DNA from: Loxodes magnus
Taxonomy: Eukaryota; Ciliophora; Karyorelictea; Loxodida; Loxodidae
DNA length: 64,000 bases
Assembly: GCA_946699065.1 (NCBI GenBank)
Contig: CAMPDV010000372.1
Location: 1-64,000, forward strand
Direction of reading: 5' to 3'
Part shown: in pieces, positions 16,240 through 31,200 of the stretch
Numbering within the stretch: the first letter of the stretch is position 1
Layout: every line of letters starts with the position of its first letter
The notes under the pieces: generated by a model
What the model saw: only the letters and a program-made list of their open reading frames with translations
The model's database searches: none
What the model was told of the DNA's origin: nothing
Translations under genes and position numbers: made by a program

Positions 16240-19200
16240 CAATAGAATACAGAACTAGTGTGACCACTCATGGTCTTACAGGTACCTGTCTTGACGTCTT
16301 ATAGTCTCACCGTATAATCACTTCCCGATACGATGAACTCTGAATCACTGGATATAGCAACAGATAATACATAATCTGTGTGACCACTCATGGTCTTACA
16401 GGTACCTGTCTTGACGTCCCATAGTCTCACCGTACAATCATAACTTCCCGATACGATGAACTCTGAATCACTGGATATAGCCACATAGAATACAGAACTA
16501 GTGTGACCACTCATGGTCTTACAGGTACCTGTCTTGACGTCCCATAGTCTCACCGTACAATCATAACTTCCCGATACGATGAACTCTGAATCACTGGATA
16601 TAGCCACAGCATATACATTACTAGTGTGACCACTCATGGTCTTACAGGTACCTGTCTTGACGTCCCATAGTCTCACCGTATAATCACTTCCCGATACGAT
16701 GAACTCTGAATCACTGGATATAGCCACAGCATATACATTACTAGTGTGACCACTCATGGTCTTACAGGTACCTGTCTTGACGTCCCATAGTCTCACCGTA
16801 TAATCACTTCCCGATACGATGAACTCTGAATCACTGGATATAGCCACATAGAATACAGAACTAGTGTGACCACTCATGTTCTTACAGGTTCCTGTCTTGA
16901 CGTCCCATAGTCTCACCGTATAATCACTTCCCGATACGATGAACTCTGAATCACTGGATATAGCCACAGATAATACATAACTAGTGTGACCACTCATGGT
17001 CTTACAGGTACCTGTCTTGACGTCCCATAGTCTCACCGTACAATCATAACTTCCCGATACGATGAACTCTGAATCACTGGATATAGCCACATAGAATACA
17101 GAACTAGTGTGACCACTCATGGTCTTACAGGTTCCTGTCTTGACGTCCCATAGTCTCACCGTACAATCATAACTTCCCGATACGATGAACTCTGAATCAC
17201 TGGATATAGCCACAGCATATACATTACTAGTGTGACCACTCATGGTCTTACAGGTACCTGTCTTGACGTCCCATAGTCTCACCGTACAATCATAACTTCC
17301 CGATACGATGAACTCTGAATCACTGGATATAGCCACAGAGAATACATGACTAGTGTGACCACTCATGGTCTTACAGGTACCTGTCTTGACGTCCCATAGT
17401 CTCACCGTATTATCTACACTTCCCGATACGATGAACTCTGAATCACTGGATATAGCAACAGATGATACATGACTAGTGTGACCACTCATGTTCTTACAGG
17501 TACCTGTCTTGACGTCCCATAGTCTCACCGTATAATCACTTCCCGATACGATGAACTCTGAATCACTGGATATAGCCACAGCATATACATAATGTGTGTG
17601 ACCACTCATGGTCTTACAGGTACCTGTCTTGACGTCCCATAGTCTCACCGTACAATCATAACTTCCCGATACGATGAACTCTGAATCACTGGATATAGCC
17701 ACAGATGATACATAACTAGTGTGACCACTCATGTTCTTACAGGTACCTGTCTTGACGTCCCATAGTCTCACCGTATAATCACTTCCCGATACGATGAACT
17801 CTGAATCACTGGATATAGCCACAGCATATACAGAATCTGTGTGACCACTCATGGTCTTACAGGTACCTGTCTTGACGTCCCATAGTCTCACCGTATAATC
17901 ACTTCCCGATACGATGAACTCTGAATCACTGGATATAGCCACATAGAATACAGAACTAGTGTGACCACTCATGGTCTTACAGGTACCTGTCTTGACGTCC
18001 CATAGTCTCACCGTATAATCACTTCCCGATACGATGAACTCTGAATCACTGGATATAGCCACAGCATATACAGAATCTGTGTGACCACTCATGGTCTTAC
18101 AGGTACCTGTCTTGACGTCCCATAGTCTCACCGTATTATCTGAACTTCCCGATACGATGAACTCTGAATCACTGGATATAGCCACAGATAATACATAACT
18201 AGTGTGACCACTCATGGTCTTACAGGTACCTGTCTTGACGTCCCATAGTCTCACCGTACAATCATAACTTCCCGATACGATGAACTCTGAATCACTGGAT
18301 ATAGCCACAGCATATACATTACTAGTGTGACCACTCATGGTCTTACAGGTACCTGTCTTGACGTCCCATAGTCTCACCGTACAATCATAACTTCCCGATA
18401 CGATGAACTCTGAATCACTGGATATAGCCACAGCATATACAGAATCTGTGTGACCACTCATGGTCTTACAGGTTCCTGTCTTGACGTCTTATAGTCTCAC
18501 CGTACAATCATAACTTCCCGATACGATGAACTCTGAATCACTGGATATAGCCACAGCATATACATTACTAGTGTGACCACTCATGGTCTTACAGGTACCT
18601 GTCTTGACGTCCCATAGTCTCACCGTATAATCACTTCCCGATACGATGAACTCTGAATCACTGGATATAGCCACATAGAATACAGAACTAGTGTGACCAC
18701 TCATGGTCTTACAGGTTCCTGTCTTGACGTCTTATAGTCTCACCGTACAATCATAACTTCCCGATACGATGAACTCTGAATCACTGGATATAGCCACAGA
18801 TGATACATAACTAGTGTGACCACTCATGTTCTTACAGGTTCCTGTCTTGACGTCCCATAGTCTCACCGTATAATCACTTCCCGATACGATGAACTCTGAA
18901 TCACTGGATATAGCCACAGATAATACATAACTAGTGTGACCACTCATGGTCTTACAGGTACCTGTCTTGACGTCCCATAGTCTCACCGTACAATCATAAC
19001 TTCCCGATACGATGAACTCTGAATCACTGGATATAGCCACATAGAATACAGAACTAGTGTGACCACTCATGGTCTTACAGGTTCCTGTCTTGACGTCCCA
19101 TAGTCTCACCGTACAATCATAACTTCCCGATACGATGAACTCTGAATCACTGGATATAGCCACAGCATATACATTACTAGTGTGACCACTCATGGTCTTA

Positions 19201-22200
19201 CAGGTACCTGTCTTGACGTCCCATAGTCTCACCGTACAATCATAACTTCCCGATACGATGAACTCTGAATCACTGGATATAGCCACAGAGAATACATGAC
19301 TAGTGTGACCACTCATGGTCTTACAGGTACCTGTCTTGACGTCCCATAGTCTCACCGTATTATCTACACTTCCCGATACGATGAACTCTGAATCACTGGA
19401 TATAGCAACAGATGATACATGACTAGTGTGACCACTCATGTTCTTACAGGTACCTGTCTTGACGTCCCATAGTCTCACCGTATAATCACTTCCCGATACG
19501 ATGAACTCTGAATCACTGGATATAGCCACAGCATATACATAATGTGTGTGACAACTCATGGTCTTACAGGTACCTGTCTTGACGTCCCATAGTCTCACCG
19601 TACAATCATAACTTCCCGATACGATGAACTCTGAATCACTGGATATAGCCACAGATGATACATAACTAGTGTGACCACTCATGTTCTTACAGGTACCTGT
19701 CTTGACGTCCCATAGTCTCACCGTATAATCACTTCCCGATACGATGAACTCTGAATCACTGGATATAGCAACAGATAATACATAATCTGTGTGACCACTC
19801 ATGGTCTTACAGGTACCTGTCTTGACGTCCCATAGTCTCACCGTACAATCATAACTTCCCGATATGATGAACTCTGAATCACTGGATATAGCCACAGATA
19901 ATACATAACTAGTGTGACCACTCATGGTCTTACAGGTACCTGTCTTGACGTCCCATAGTCTCACCGTACAATCATAACTTCCCGATATGATGAACTCTGA
20001 ATCACTGGATATAGCCACAGATAATACATAACTAGTGTGACCACTCATGGTCTTACAGGTACCTGTCTTGACGTCCCATAGTCTCACCGTACAATCATAA
20101 CTTCCCGATACGATGAACTCTGAATCACTGGATATAGCCACAGATGATACATGACTAGTGTGACCACTCATGTTCTTACAGGTACCTGTCTTGACGTCCC
20201 ATAGTCTCACCGTATAATCACTTCCCGATACGATGAACTCTGAATCACTGGATATAGCCACAGCATATACATAATGTGTGTGACAACTCATGGTCTTACA
20301 GGTACCTGTCTTGACGTCCCATAGTCTCACCGTATAATCATAACTTCCCGATACGATGAACTCTGAATCACTGGATATAGCCACAGATAATACATAACTA
20401 GTGTGACCACTCATGGTCTTACAGGTACCTGTCTTGACGTCCCATAGTCTCACCGTACAATCATAACTTCCCGATACGATGAACTCTGAATCACTGGATA
20501 TAGCCACAGCATATACATTACTAGTGTGACCACTCATGGTCTTACAGGTACCTGTCTTGACGTCCCATAGTCTCACCGTATAATCACTTCCCGATACGAT
20601 GAACTCTGAATCACTGGATATAGCCACAGCATATACAGAATCTGTGTGACCACTCATGGTCTTACAGGTACCTGTCTTGACGTCCCATAGTCTCACCGTA
20701 TTATCTGAACTTCCCGATACGATGAACTCTGAATCACTGGATATAGCCACAGATAATACATAACTAGTGTGACCACTCATGGTCTTACAGGTACCTGTCT
20801 TGACGTCCCATAGTCTCACCGTACAATCATAACTTCCCGATACGATGAACTCTGAATCACTGGATATAGCCACAGCATATACATTACTAGTGTGACCACT
20901 CATGGTCTTACAGGTACCTGTCTTGACGTCCCATAGTCTCACCGTACAATCATAACTTCCCGATACGATGAACTCTGAATCACTGGATATAGCCACAGCA
21001 TATACAGAATCTGTGTGACCACTCATGGTCTTACAGGTTCCTGTCTTGACGTCTTATAGTCTCACCGTACAATCATAACTTCCCGATACGATGAACTCTG
21101 AATCACTGGATATAGCCACAGCATATACATTACTAGTGTGACCACTCATGGTCTTACAGGTACCTGTCTTGACGTCCCATAGTCTCACCGTATAATCACT
21201 TCCCGATACGATGAACTCTGAATCACTGGATATAGCCACATAGAATACAGAACTAGTGTGACCACTCATGGTCTTACAGGTTCCTGTCTTGACGTCTTAT
21301 AGTCTCACCGTACAATCATAACTTCCCGATACGATGAACTCTGAATCACTGGATATAGCCACAGATGATACATAACTAGTGTGACCACTCATGTTCTTAC
21401 AGGTTCCTGTCTTGACGTCCCATAGTCTCACCGTATAATCACTTCCCGATACGATGAACTCTGAATCACTGGATATAGCCACAGATAATACATAACTAGT
21501 GTGACCACTCATGGTCTTACAGGTACCTGTCTTGACGTCCCATAGTCTCACCGTACAATCATAACTTCCCGATACGATGAACTCTGAATCACTGGATATA
21601 GCCACATAGAATACAGAACTAGTGTGACCACTCATGGTCTTACAGGTTCCTGTCTTGACGTCCCATAGTCTCACCGTACAATCATAACTTCCCGATACGA
21701 TGAACTCTGAATCACTGGATATAGCCACAGCATATACATTACTAGTGTGACCACTCATGGTCTTACAGGTACCTGTCTTGACGTCCCATAGTCTCACCGT
21801 ACAATCATAACTTCCCGATACGATGAACTCTGAATCACTGGATATAGCCACAGAGAATACATGACTAGTGTGACCACTCATGGTCTTACAGGTACCTGTC
21901 TTGACGTCCCATAGTCTCACCGTATTATCTACACTTCCCGATACGATGAACTCTGAATCACTGGATATAGCAACAGATGATACATGACTAGTGTGACCAC
22001 TCATGTTCTTACAGGTACCTGTCTTGACGTCCCATAGTCTCACCGTATAATCACTTCCCGATACGATGAACTCTGAATCACTGGATATAGCCACAGCATA
22101 TACATAATGTGTGTGACAACTCATGGTCTTACAGGTACCTGTCTTGACGTCCCATAGTCTCACCGTACAATCATAACTTCCCGATACGATGAACTCTGAA

Positions 22201-25200
22201 TCACTGGATATAGCCACAGATGATACATAACTAGTGTGACCACTCATGTTCTTACAGGTACCTGTCTTGACGTCCCATAGTCTCACCGTATAATCACTTC
22301 CCGATACGATGAACTCTGAATCACTGGATATAGCAACAGATAATACATAATCTGTGTGACCACTCATGGTCTTACAGGTACCTGTCTTGACGTCCCATAG
22401 TCTCACCGTACAATCATAACTTCCCGATATGATGAACTCTGAATCACTGGATATAGCCACAGATAATACATAACTAGTGTGACCACTCATGGTCTTACAG
22501 GTACCTGTCTTGACGTCCCATAGTCTCACCGTACAATCATAACTTCCCGATATGATGAACTCTGAATCACTGGATATAGCCACAGATAATACATAACTAG
22601 TGTGACCACTCATGGTCTTACAGGTACCTGTCTTGACGTCCCATAGTCTCACCGTACAATCATAACTTCCCGATACGATGAACTCTGAATCACTGGATAT
22701 AGCCACAGATGATACATGACTAGTGTGACCACTCATGTTCTTACAGGTACCTGTCTTGACGTCCCATAGTCTCACCGTATAATCACTTCCCGATACGATG
22801 AACTCTGAATCACTGGATATAGCCACAGCATATACATAATGTGTGTGACAACTCATGGTCTTACAGGTACCTGTCTTGACGTCCCATAGTCTCACCGTAT
22901 AATCATAACTTCCCGATACGATGAACTCTGAATCACTGGATATAGCCACAGATAATACATAACTAGTGTGACCACTCATGGTCTTACAGGTACCTGTCTT
23001 GACGTCCCATAGTCTCACCGTACAATCATAACTTCCCGATACGATGAACTCTGAATCACTGGATATAGCCACAGCATATACATTACTAGTGTGACCACTC
23101 ATGGTCTTACAGGTACCTGTCTTGACGTCCCATAGTCTCACCGTATAATCACTTCCCGATACGATGAACTCTGAATCACTGGATATAGCCACAGATAATA
23201 CATAACTAGTGTGACCACTCATGGTCTTACAGGTACCTGTCTTGACGTCCCATAGTCTCACCGTACAATCATAACTTCCCGATACGATGAACTCTGAATC
23301 ACTGGATATAGCCACATAGAATACAGAACTAGTGTGACCACTCATGGTCTTACAGGTTCCTGTCTTGACGTCCCATAGTCTCACCGTACAATCATAACTT
23401 CCCGATACGATGAACTCTGAATCACTGGATATAGCCACAGCATATACATTACTAGTGTGACCACTCATGGTCTTACAGGTACCTGTCTTGACGTCCCATA
23501 GTCTCACCGTACAATCATAACTTCCCGATACGATGAACTCTGAATCACTGGATATAGCCACAGAGAATACATGACTAGTGTGACCACTCATGGTCTTACA
23601 GGTACCTGTCTTGACGTCCCATAGTCTCACCGTATTATCTACACTTCCCGATACGATGAACTCTGAATCACTGGATATAGCAACAGATGATACATGACTA
23701 GTGTGACCACTCATGTTCTTACAGGTACCTGTCTTGACGTCCCATAGTCTCACCGTATAATCACTTCCCGATACGATGAACTCTGAATCACTGGATATAG
23801 CCACAGCATATACATAATGTGTGTGACAACTCATGGTCTTACAGGTACCTGTCTTGACGTCCCATAGTCTCACCGTACAATCATAACTTCCCGATACGAT
23901 GAACTCTGAATCACTGGATATAGCCACAGATGATACATAACTAGTGTGACCACTCATGTTCTTACAGGTACCTGTCTTGACGTCCCATAGTCTCACCGTA
24001 TAATCACTTCCCGATACGATGAACTCTGAATCACTGGATATAGCAACAGATAATACATAATCTGTGTGACCACTCATGGTCTTACAGGTACCTGTCTTGA
24101 CGTCCCATAGTCTCACCGTACAATCATAACTTCCCGATATGATGAACTCTGAATCACTGGATATAGCCACAGATAATACATAACTAGTGTGACCACTCAT
24201 GGTCTTACAGGTACCTGTCTTGACGTCCCATAGTCTCACCGTACAATCATAACTTCCCGATACGATGAACTCTGAATCACTGGATATAGCCACAGATAAT
24301 ACATAACTAGTGTGACCACTCATGGTCTTACAGGTACCTGTCTTGACGTCCCATAGTCTCACCGTACAATCATAACTTCCCGATACGATGAACTCTGAAT
24401 CACTGGATATAGCCACATAGAATACAGAACTAGTGTGACCACTCATGGTCTTACAGGTTCCTGTCTTGACGTCCCATAGTCTCACCGTATAATCACTTCC
24501 CGATACGATGAACTCTGAATCACTGGATATAGCCACAGATAATACATAACTAGTGTGACCACTCATGGTCTTACAGGTTCCTGTCTTGACGTCCCATAGT
24601 CTCACCGTACAATCATAACTTCCCGATACGATGAACTCTGAATCACTGGATATAGCCACAGCATATACATTACTAGTGTGACCACTCATGGTCTTACAGG
24701 TACCTGTCTTGACGTCCCATAGTCTCACCGTACAATCATAACTTCCCGATACGATGAACTCTGAATCACTGGATATAGCCACAGAGAATACATGACTAGT
24801 GTGACCACTCATGGTCTTACAGGTACCTGTCTTGACGTCCCATAGTCTCACCGTATTATCTACACTTCCCGATACGATGAACTCTGAATCACTGGATATA
24901 GCAACAGATGATACATGACTAGTGTGACCACTCATGTTCTTACAGGTACCTGTCTTGACGTCCCATAGTCTCACCGTATAATCACTTCCCGATACGATGA
25001 ACTCTGAATCACTGGATATAGCCACAGCATATACATAATGTGTGTGACAACTCATGGTCTTACAGGTACCTGTCTTGACGTCCCATAGTCTCACCGTACA
25101 ATCATAACATCCCGATACGATGAACTCTGAATCACTGGATATAGCCACAGATGATACATAACTAGTGTGACCACTCATGTTCTTACAGGTACCTGTCTTG

Positions 25201-28200
25201 ACGTCCCATAGTCTCACCGTATAATCACTTCCCGATACGATGAACTCTGAATCACTGGATATAGCCACAGCATATACAGAATCTGTGTGACCACTCATGG
25301 TCTTACAGGTACCTGTCTTGACGTCCCATAGTCTCACCGTATAATCACTTCCCGATACGATGAACTCTGAATCACTGGATATAGCCACATAGAATACAGA
25401 ACTAGTGTGACCACTCATGGTCTTACAGGTACCTGTCTTGACGTCCCATAGTCTCACCGTCTAATCATAACTTCCCGATACGATGAACTCTGAATCACTG
25501 GATATAGCCACAGCATATACAGAATCTGTGTGACCACTCATGGTCTTACAGGTACCTGTCTTGACGTCCCATAGTCTCACCGTATAATAACTTCCCGATA
25601 CGATGAACTCTGAATCACTGGATATAGCCACAGCATATACAGAATCTGTGTGACCACTCATGGTCTTACAGGTACCTGTCTTGACGTCTTATAGTCTCAC
25701 CGTACAATCATAACTTCCCGATACGATGAACTCTGAATCACTGGATATAGCCACAGATGATACATAACTAGTGTGACCACTCATGGTCTTACAGGTACCT
25801 GTCTTGACGTCCCATAGTCTCACCGTATTATCTACACTTCCCGATACGATGAACTCTGAATCACTGGATATAGCCACAGCATATACATTACTAGTGTGAC
25901 CACTCATGGTCTTACAGGTACCTGTCTTGACGTCCCATAGTCTCACCGTACAATCATAACTTCCCGATACGATGAACTCTGAATCACTGGATATAGCCAC
26001 AGCATATACATTACTAGTGTGACCACTCATGGTCTTACAGGTACCTGTCTTGACGTCCCATAGTCTCACCGTATTATCTACACTTCCCGATACGATGAAC
26101 TCTGAATCACTGGATATAGCCACATAGAATACAGAACTAGTGTGACCACTCATGTTCTTACAGGTTCCTGTCTTGACGTCCCATAGTCTCACCGTACAAT
26201 CATAACTTCCCGATACGATGAACTCTGAATCACTGGATATAGCCACAGAGAATACATGACTAGTGTGACCACTCATGGTCTTACAGGTACCTGTCTTGAC
26301 GTCCCATAGTCTCACCGTATTATCTACACTTCCCGATACGATGAACTCTGAATCACTGGATATAGCAACAGATGATACATAACTAGTGTGACCACTCATG
26401 TTCTTACAGGTACCTGTCTTGACGTCCCATAGTCTCACCGTATAATCACTTCCCGATACGATGAACTCTGAATCACTGGATATAGCCACAGCATATACAT
26501 AATGTGTGTGACCACTCATGGTCTTACAGGTACCTGTCTTGACGTCCCATAGTCTCACCGTACAATCATAACTTCCCGATACGATGAACTCTGAATCACT
26601 GGATATAGCCACAGATGATACATAACTAGTGTGACCACTCATGTTCTTACAGGTTCCTGTCTTGACGTCCCATAGTCTCACCGTATAATCACTTCCCGAT
26701 ACGATGAACTCTGAATCACTGGATATAGCCACAGCATATACATAATGTGTGTGACAACTCATGGTCTTACAGGTACCTGTCTTGACGTCCCATAGTCTCA
26801 CCGTACAATCATAACTTCCCGATACGATGAACTCTGAATCACTGGATATAGCCACAGATGATACATAACTAGTGTGACCACTCATGTTCTTACAGGTACC
26901 TGTCTTGACGTCCCATAGTCTCACCGTATAATCACTTCCCGATACGATGAACTCTGAATCACTGGATATAGCAACAGATAATACATAATCTGTGTGACCA
27001 CTCATGGTCTTACAGGTACCTGTCTTGACGTCCCATAGTCTCACCGTACAATCATAACTTCCCGATATGATGAACTCTGAATCACTGGATATAGCCACAG
27101 ATAATACATAACTAGTGTGACCACTCATGGTCTTACAGGTACCTGTCTTGACGTCCCATAGTCTCACCGTACAATCATAACTTCCCGATACGATGAACTC
27201 TGAATCACTGGATATAGCCACAGATAATACATAACTAGTGTGACCACTCATGGTCTTACAGGTACCTGTCTTGACGTCCCATAGTCTCACCGTACAATCA
27301 TAACTTCCCGATACGATGAACTCTGAATCACTGGATATAGCCACAGCATATACAGAATCTGTGTGACCACTCATGGTCTTACAGGTTCCTGTCTTGACGT
27401 CTTATAGTCTCACCGTACAATCATAACTTCCCGATACGATGAACTCTGAATCACTGGATATAGCCACAGCATATACATTACTAGTGTGACCACTCATGGT
27501 CTTACAGGTACCTGTCTTGACGTCCCATAGTCTCACCGTATAATCACTTCCCGATACGATGAACTCTGAATCACTGGATATAGCCACATAGAATACAGAA
27601 CTAGTGTGACCACTCATGGTCTTACAGGTTCCTGTCTTGACGTCTTATAGTCTCACCGTACAATCATAACTTCCCGATACGATGAACTCTGAATCACTGG
27701 ATATAGCCACATAGAATACAGAACTAGTGTGACCACTCATGTTCTTACAGGTTCCTGTCTTGACGTCCCATAGTCTCACCGTATAATCACTTCCCGATAC
27801 GATGAACTCTGAATCACTGGATATAGCCACAGATAATACATAACTAGTGTGACCACTCATGGTCTTACAGGTACCTGTCTTGACGTCCCATAGTCTCACC
27901 GTACAATCATAACTTCCCGATACGATGAACTCTGAATCACTGGATATAGCCACATAGAATACAGAACTAGTGTGACCACTCATGGTCTTACAGGTTCCTG
28001 TCTTGACGTCCCATAGTCTCACCGTACAATCATAACTTCCCGATACGATGAACTCTGAATCACTGGATATAGCCACAGCATATACATTACTAGTGTGACC
28101 ACTCATGGTCTTACAGGTACCTGTCTTGACGTCCCATAGTCTCACCGTACAATCATAACTTCCCGATACGATGAACTCTGAATCACTGGATATAGCCACA

Positions 28201-31200
28201 GAGAATACAGAACTAGTGTGACCACTCATGGTCTTACAGGTTCCTGTCTTGACGTCCCATAGTCTCACCGTACAATCATAACTTCCCGATACGATGAACT
28301 CTGAATCACTGGATATAGCCACAGAGAATACATGACTAGTGTGACCACTCATGGTCTTACAGGTACCTGTCTTGACGTCCCATAGTCTCACCGTATTATC
28401 TACACTTCCCGATACGATGAACTCTGAATCACTGGATATAGCAACAGATGATACATAACTAGTGTGACCACTCATGTTCTTACAGGTACCTGTCTTGACG
28501 TCCCATAGTCTCACCGTATAATCACTTCCCGATACGATGAACTCTGAATCACTGGATATAGCCACAGCATATACAGAATCTGTGTGACCACTCATGTTCT
28601 TACAGGTACCTGTCTTGACGTCCCATAGTCTCACCGTATAATCACTTCCCGATACGATGAACTCTGAATCACTGGATATAGCCACAGCATATACATAATG
28701 TGTGTGACAACTCATGGTCTTACAGGTACCTGTCTTGACGTCCCATAGTCTCACCGTACAATCATAACTTCCCGATACGATGAACTCTGAATCACTGGAT
28801 ATAGCCACAGATGATACATAACTAGTGTGACCACTCATGTTCTTACAGGTTCCTGTCTTGACGTCCCATAGTCTCACCGTATAATCACTTCCCGATACGA
28901 TGAACTCTGAATCACTGGATATAGCCACAGCATATACATAATGTGTGTGACAACTCATGGTCTTACAGGTACCTGTCTTGACGTCCCATAGTCTCACCGT
29001 ACAATCATAACTTCCCGATACGATGAACTCTGAATCACTGGATATAGCCACAGATGATACATAACTAGTGTGACCACTCATGTTCTTACAGGTACCTGTC
29101 TTGACGTCCCATAGTCTCACCGTATAATCACTTCCCGATACGATGAACTCTGAATCACTGGATATAGCAACAGATAATACATAATCTGTGTGACCACTCA
29201 TGGTCTTACAGGTACCTGTCTTGACGTCCCATAGTCTCACCGTACAATCATAACTTCCCGATATGATGAACTCTGAATCACTGGATATAGCCACAGATAA
29301 TACATAACTAGTGTGACCACTCATGGTCTTACAGGTACCTGTCTTGACGTCCCATAGTCTCACCGTACAATCATAACTTCCCGATACGATGAACTCTGAA
29401 TCACTGGATATAGCCACAGATAATACATAACTAGTGTGACCACTCATGGTCTTACAGGTACCTGTCTTGACGTCCCATAGTCTCACCGTACAATCATAAC
29501 TTCCCGATACGATGAACTCTGAATCACTGGATATAGCCACAGCATATACAGAATCTGTGTGACCACTCATGGTCTTACAGGTTCCTGTCTTGACGTCTTA
29601 TAGTCTCACCGTACAATCATAACTTCCCGATACGATGAACTCTGAATCACTGGATATAGCCACAGCATATACATTACTAGTGTGACCACTCATGGTCTTA
29701 CAGGTACCTGTCTTGACGTCCCATAGTCTCACCGTATAATCACTTCCCGATACGATGAACTCTGAATCACTGGATATAGCCACATAGAATACAGAACTAG
29801 TGTGACCACTCATGGTCTTACAGGTTCCTGTCTTGACGTCTTATAGTCTCACCGTACAATCATAACTTCCCGATACGATGAACTCTGAATCACTGGATAT
29901 AGCCACATAGAATACAGAACTAGTGTGACCACTCATGTTCTTACAGGTTCCTGTCTTGACGTCCCATAGTCTCACCGTATAATCACTTCCCGATACGATG
30001 AACTCTGAATCACTGGATATAGCCACAGATAATACATAACTAGTGTGACCACTCATGGTCTTACAGGTACCTGTCTTGACGTCCCATAGTCTCACCGTAC
30101 AATCATAACTTCCCGATACGATGAACTCTGAATCACTGGATATAGCCACATAGAATACAGAACTAGTGTGACCACTCATGGTCTTACAGGTTCCTGTCTT
30201 GACGTCCCATAGTCTCACCGTACAATCATAACTTCCCGATACGATGAACTCTGAATCACTGGATATAGCCACAGCATATACATTACTAGTGTGACCACTC
30301 ATGGTCTTACAGGTACCTGTCTTGACGTCCCATAGTCTCACCGTACAATCATAACTTCCCGATACGATGAACTCTGAATCACTGGATATAGCCACAGAGA
30401 ATACATGACTAGTGTGACCACTCATGGTCTTACAGGTACCTGTCTTGACGTCCCATAGTCTCACCGTATTATCTACACTTCCCGATACGATGAACTCTGA
30501 ATCACTGGATATAGCAACAGATGATACATGACTAGTGTGACCACTCATGTTCTTACAGGTACCTGTCTTGACGTCCCATAGTCTCACCGTATAATCACTT
30601 CCCGATACGATGAACTCTGAATCACTGGATATAGCCACAGCATATACATAATGTGTGTGACAACTCATGGTCTTACAGGTACCTGTCTTGACGTCCCATA
30701 GTCTCACCGTACAATCATAACTTCCCGATACGATGAACTCTGAATCACTGGATATAGCCACAGATAATACATAACTAGTGTGACCACTCATGGTCTTACA
30801 GGTACCTGTCTTGACGTCCCATAGTCTCACCGTACAATCATAACTTCCCGATACGATGAACTCTGAATCACTGGATATAGCCACAGCATATACAGAATCT
30901 GTGTGACCACTCATGGTCTTACAGGTTCCTGTCTTGACGTCTTATAGTCTCACCGTACAATCATAACTTCCCGATACGATGAACTCTGAATCACTGGATA
31001 TAGCCACAGCATATACATTACTAGTGTGACCACTCATGGTCTTACAGGTACCTGTCTTGACGTCCCATAGTCTCACCGTACAATCATAACTTCCCGATAC
31101 GATGAACTCTGAATCACTGGATATAGCCACAGCATATACAGAATCTGTGTGACCACTCATGGTCTTACAGGTTCCTGTCTTGACGTCTTATAGTCTCACC

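Noticed and set aside
1-16300. Programmed frameshifting at the 20 deleted units
   Set aside because: No slippery sequence or stimulatory structure distinguishes these units from their intact neighbours. The change is a plain base loss spread by duplication.
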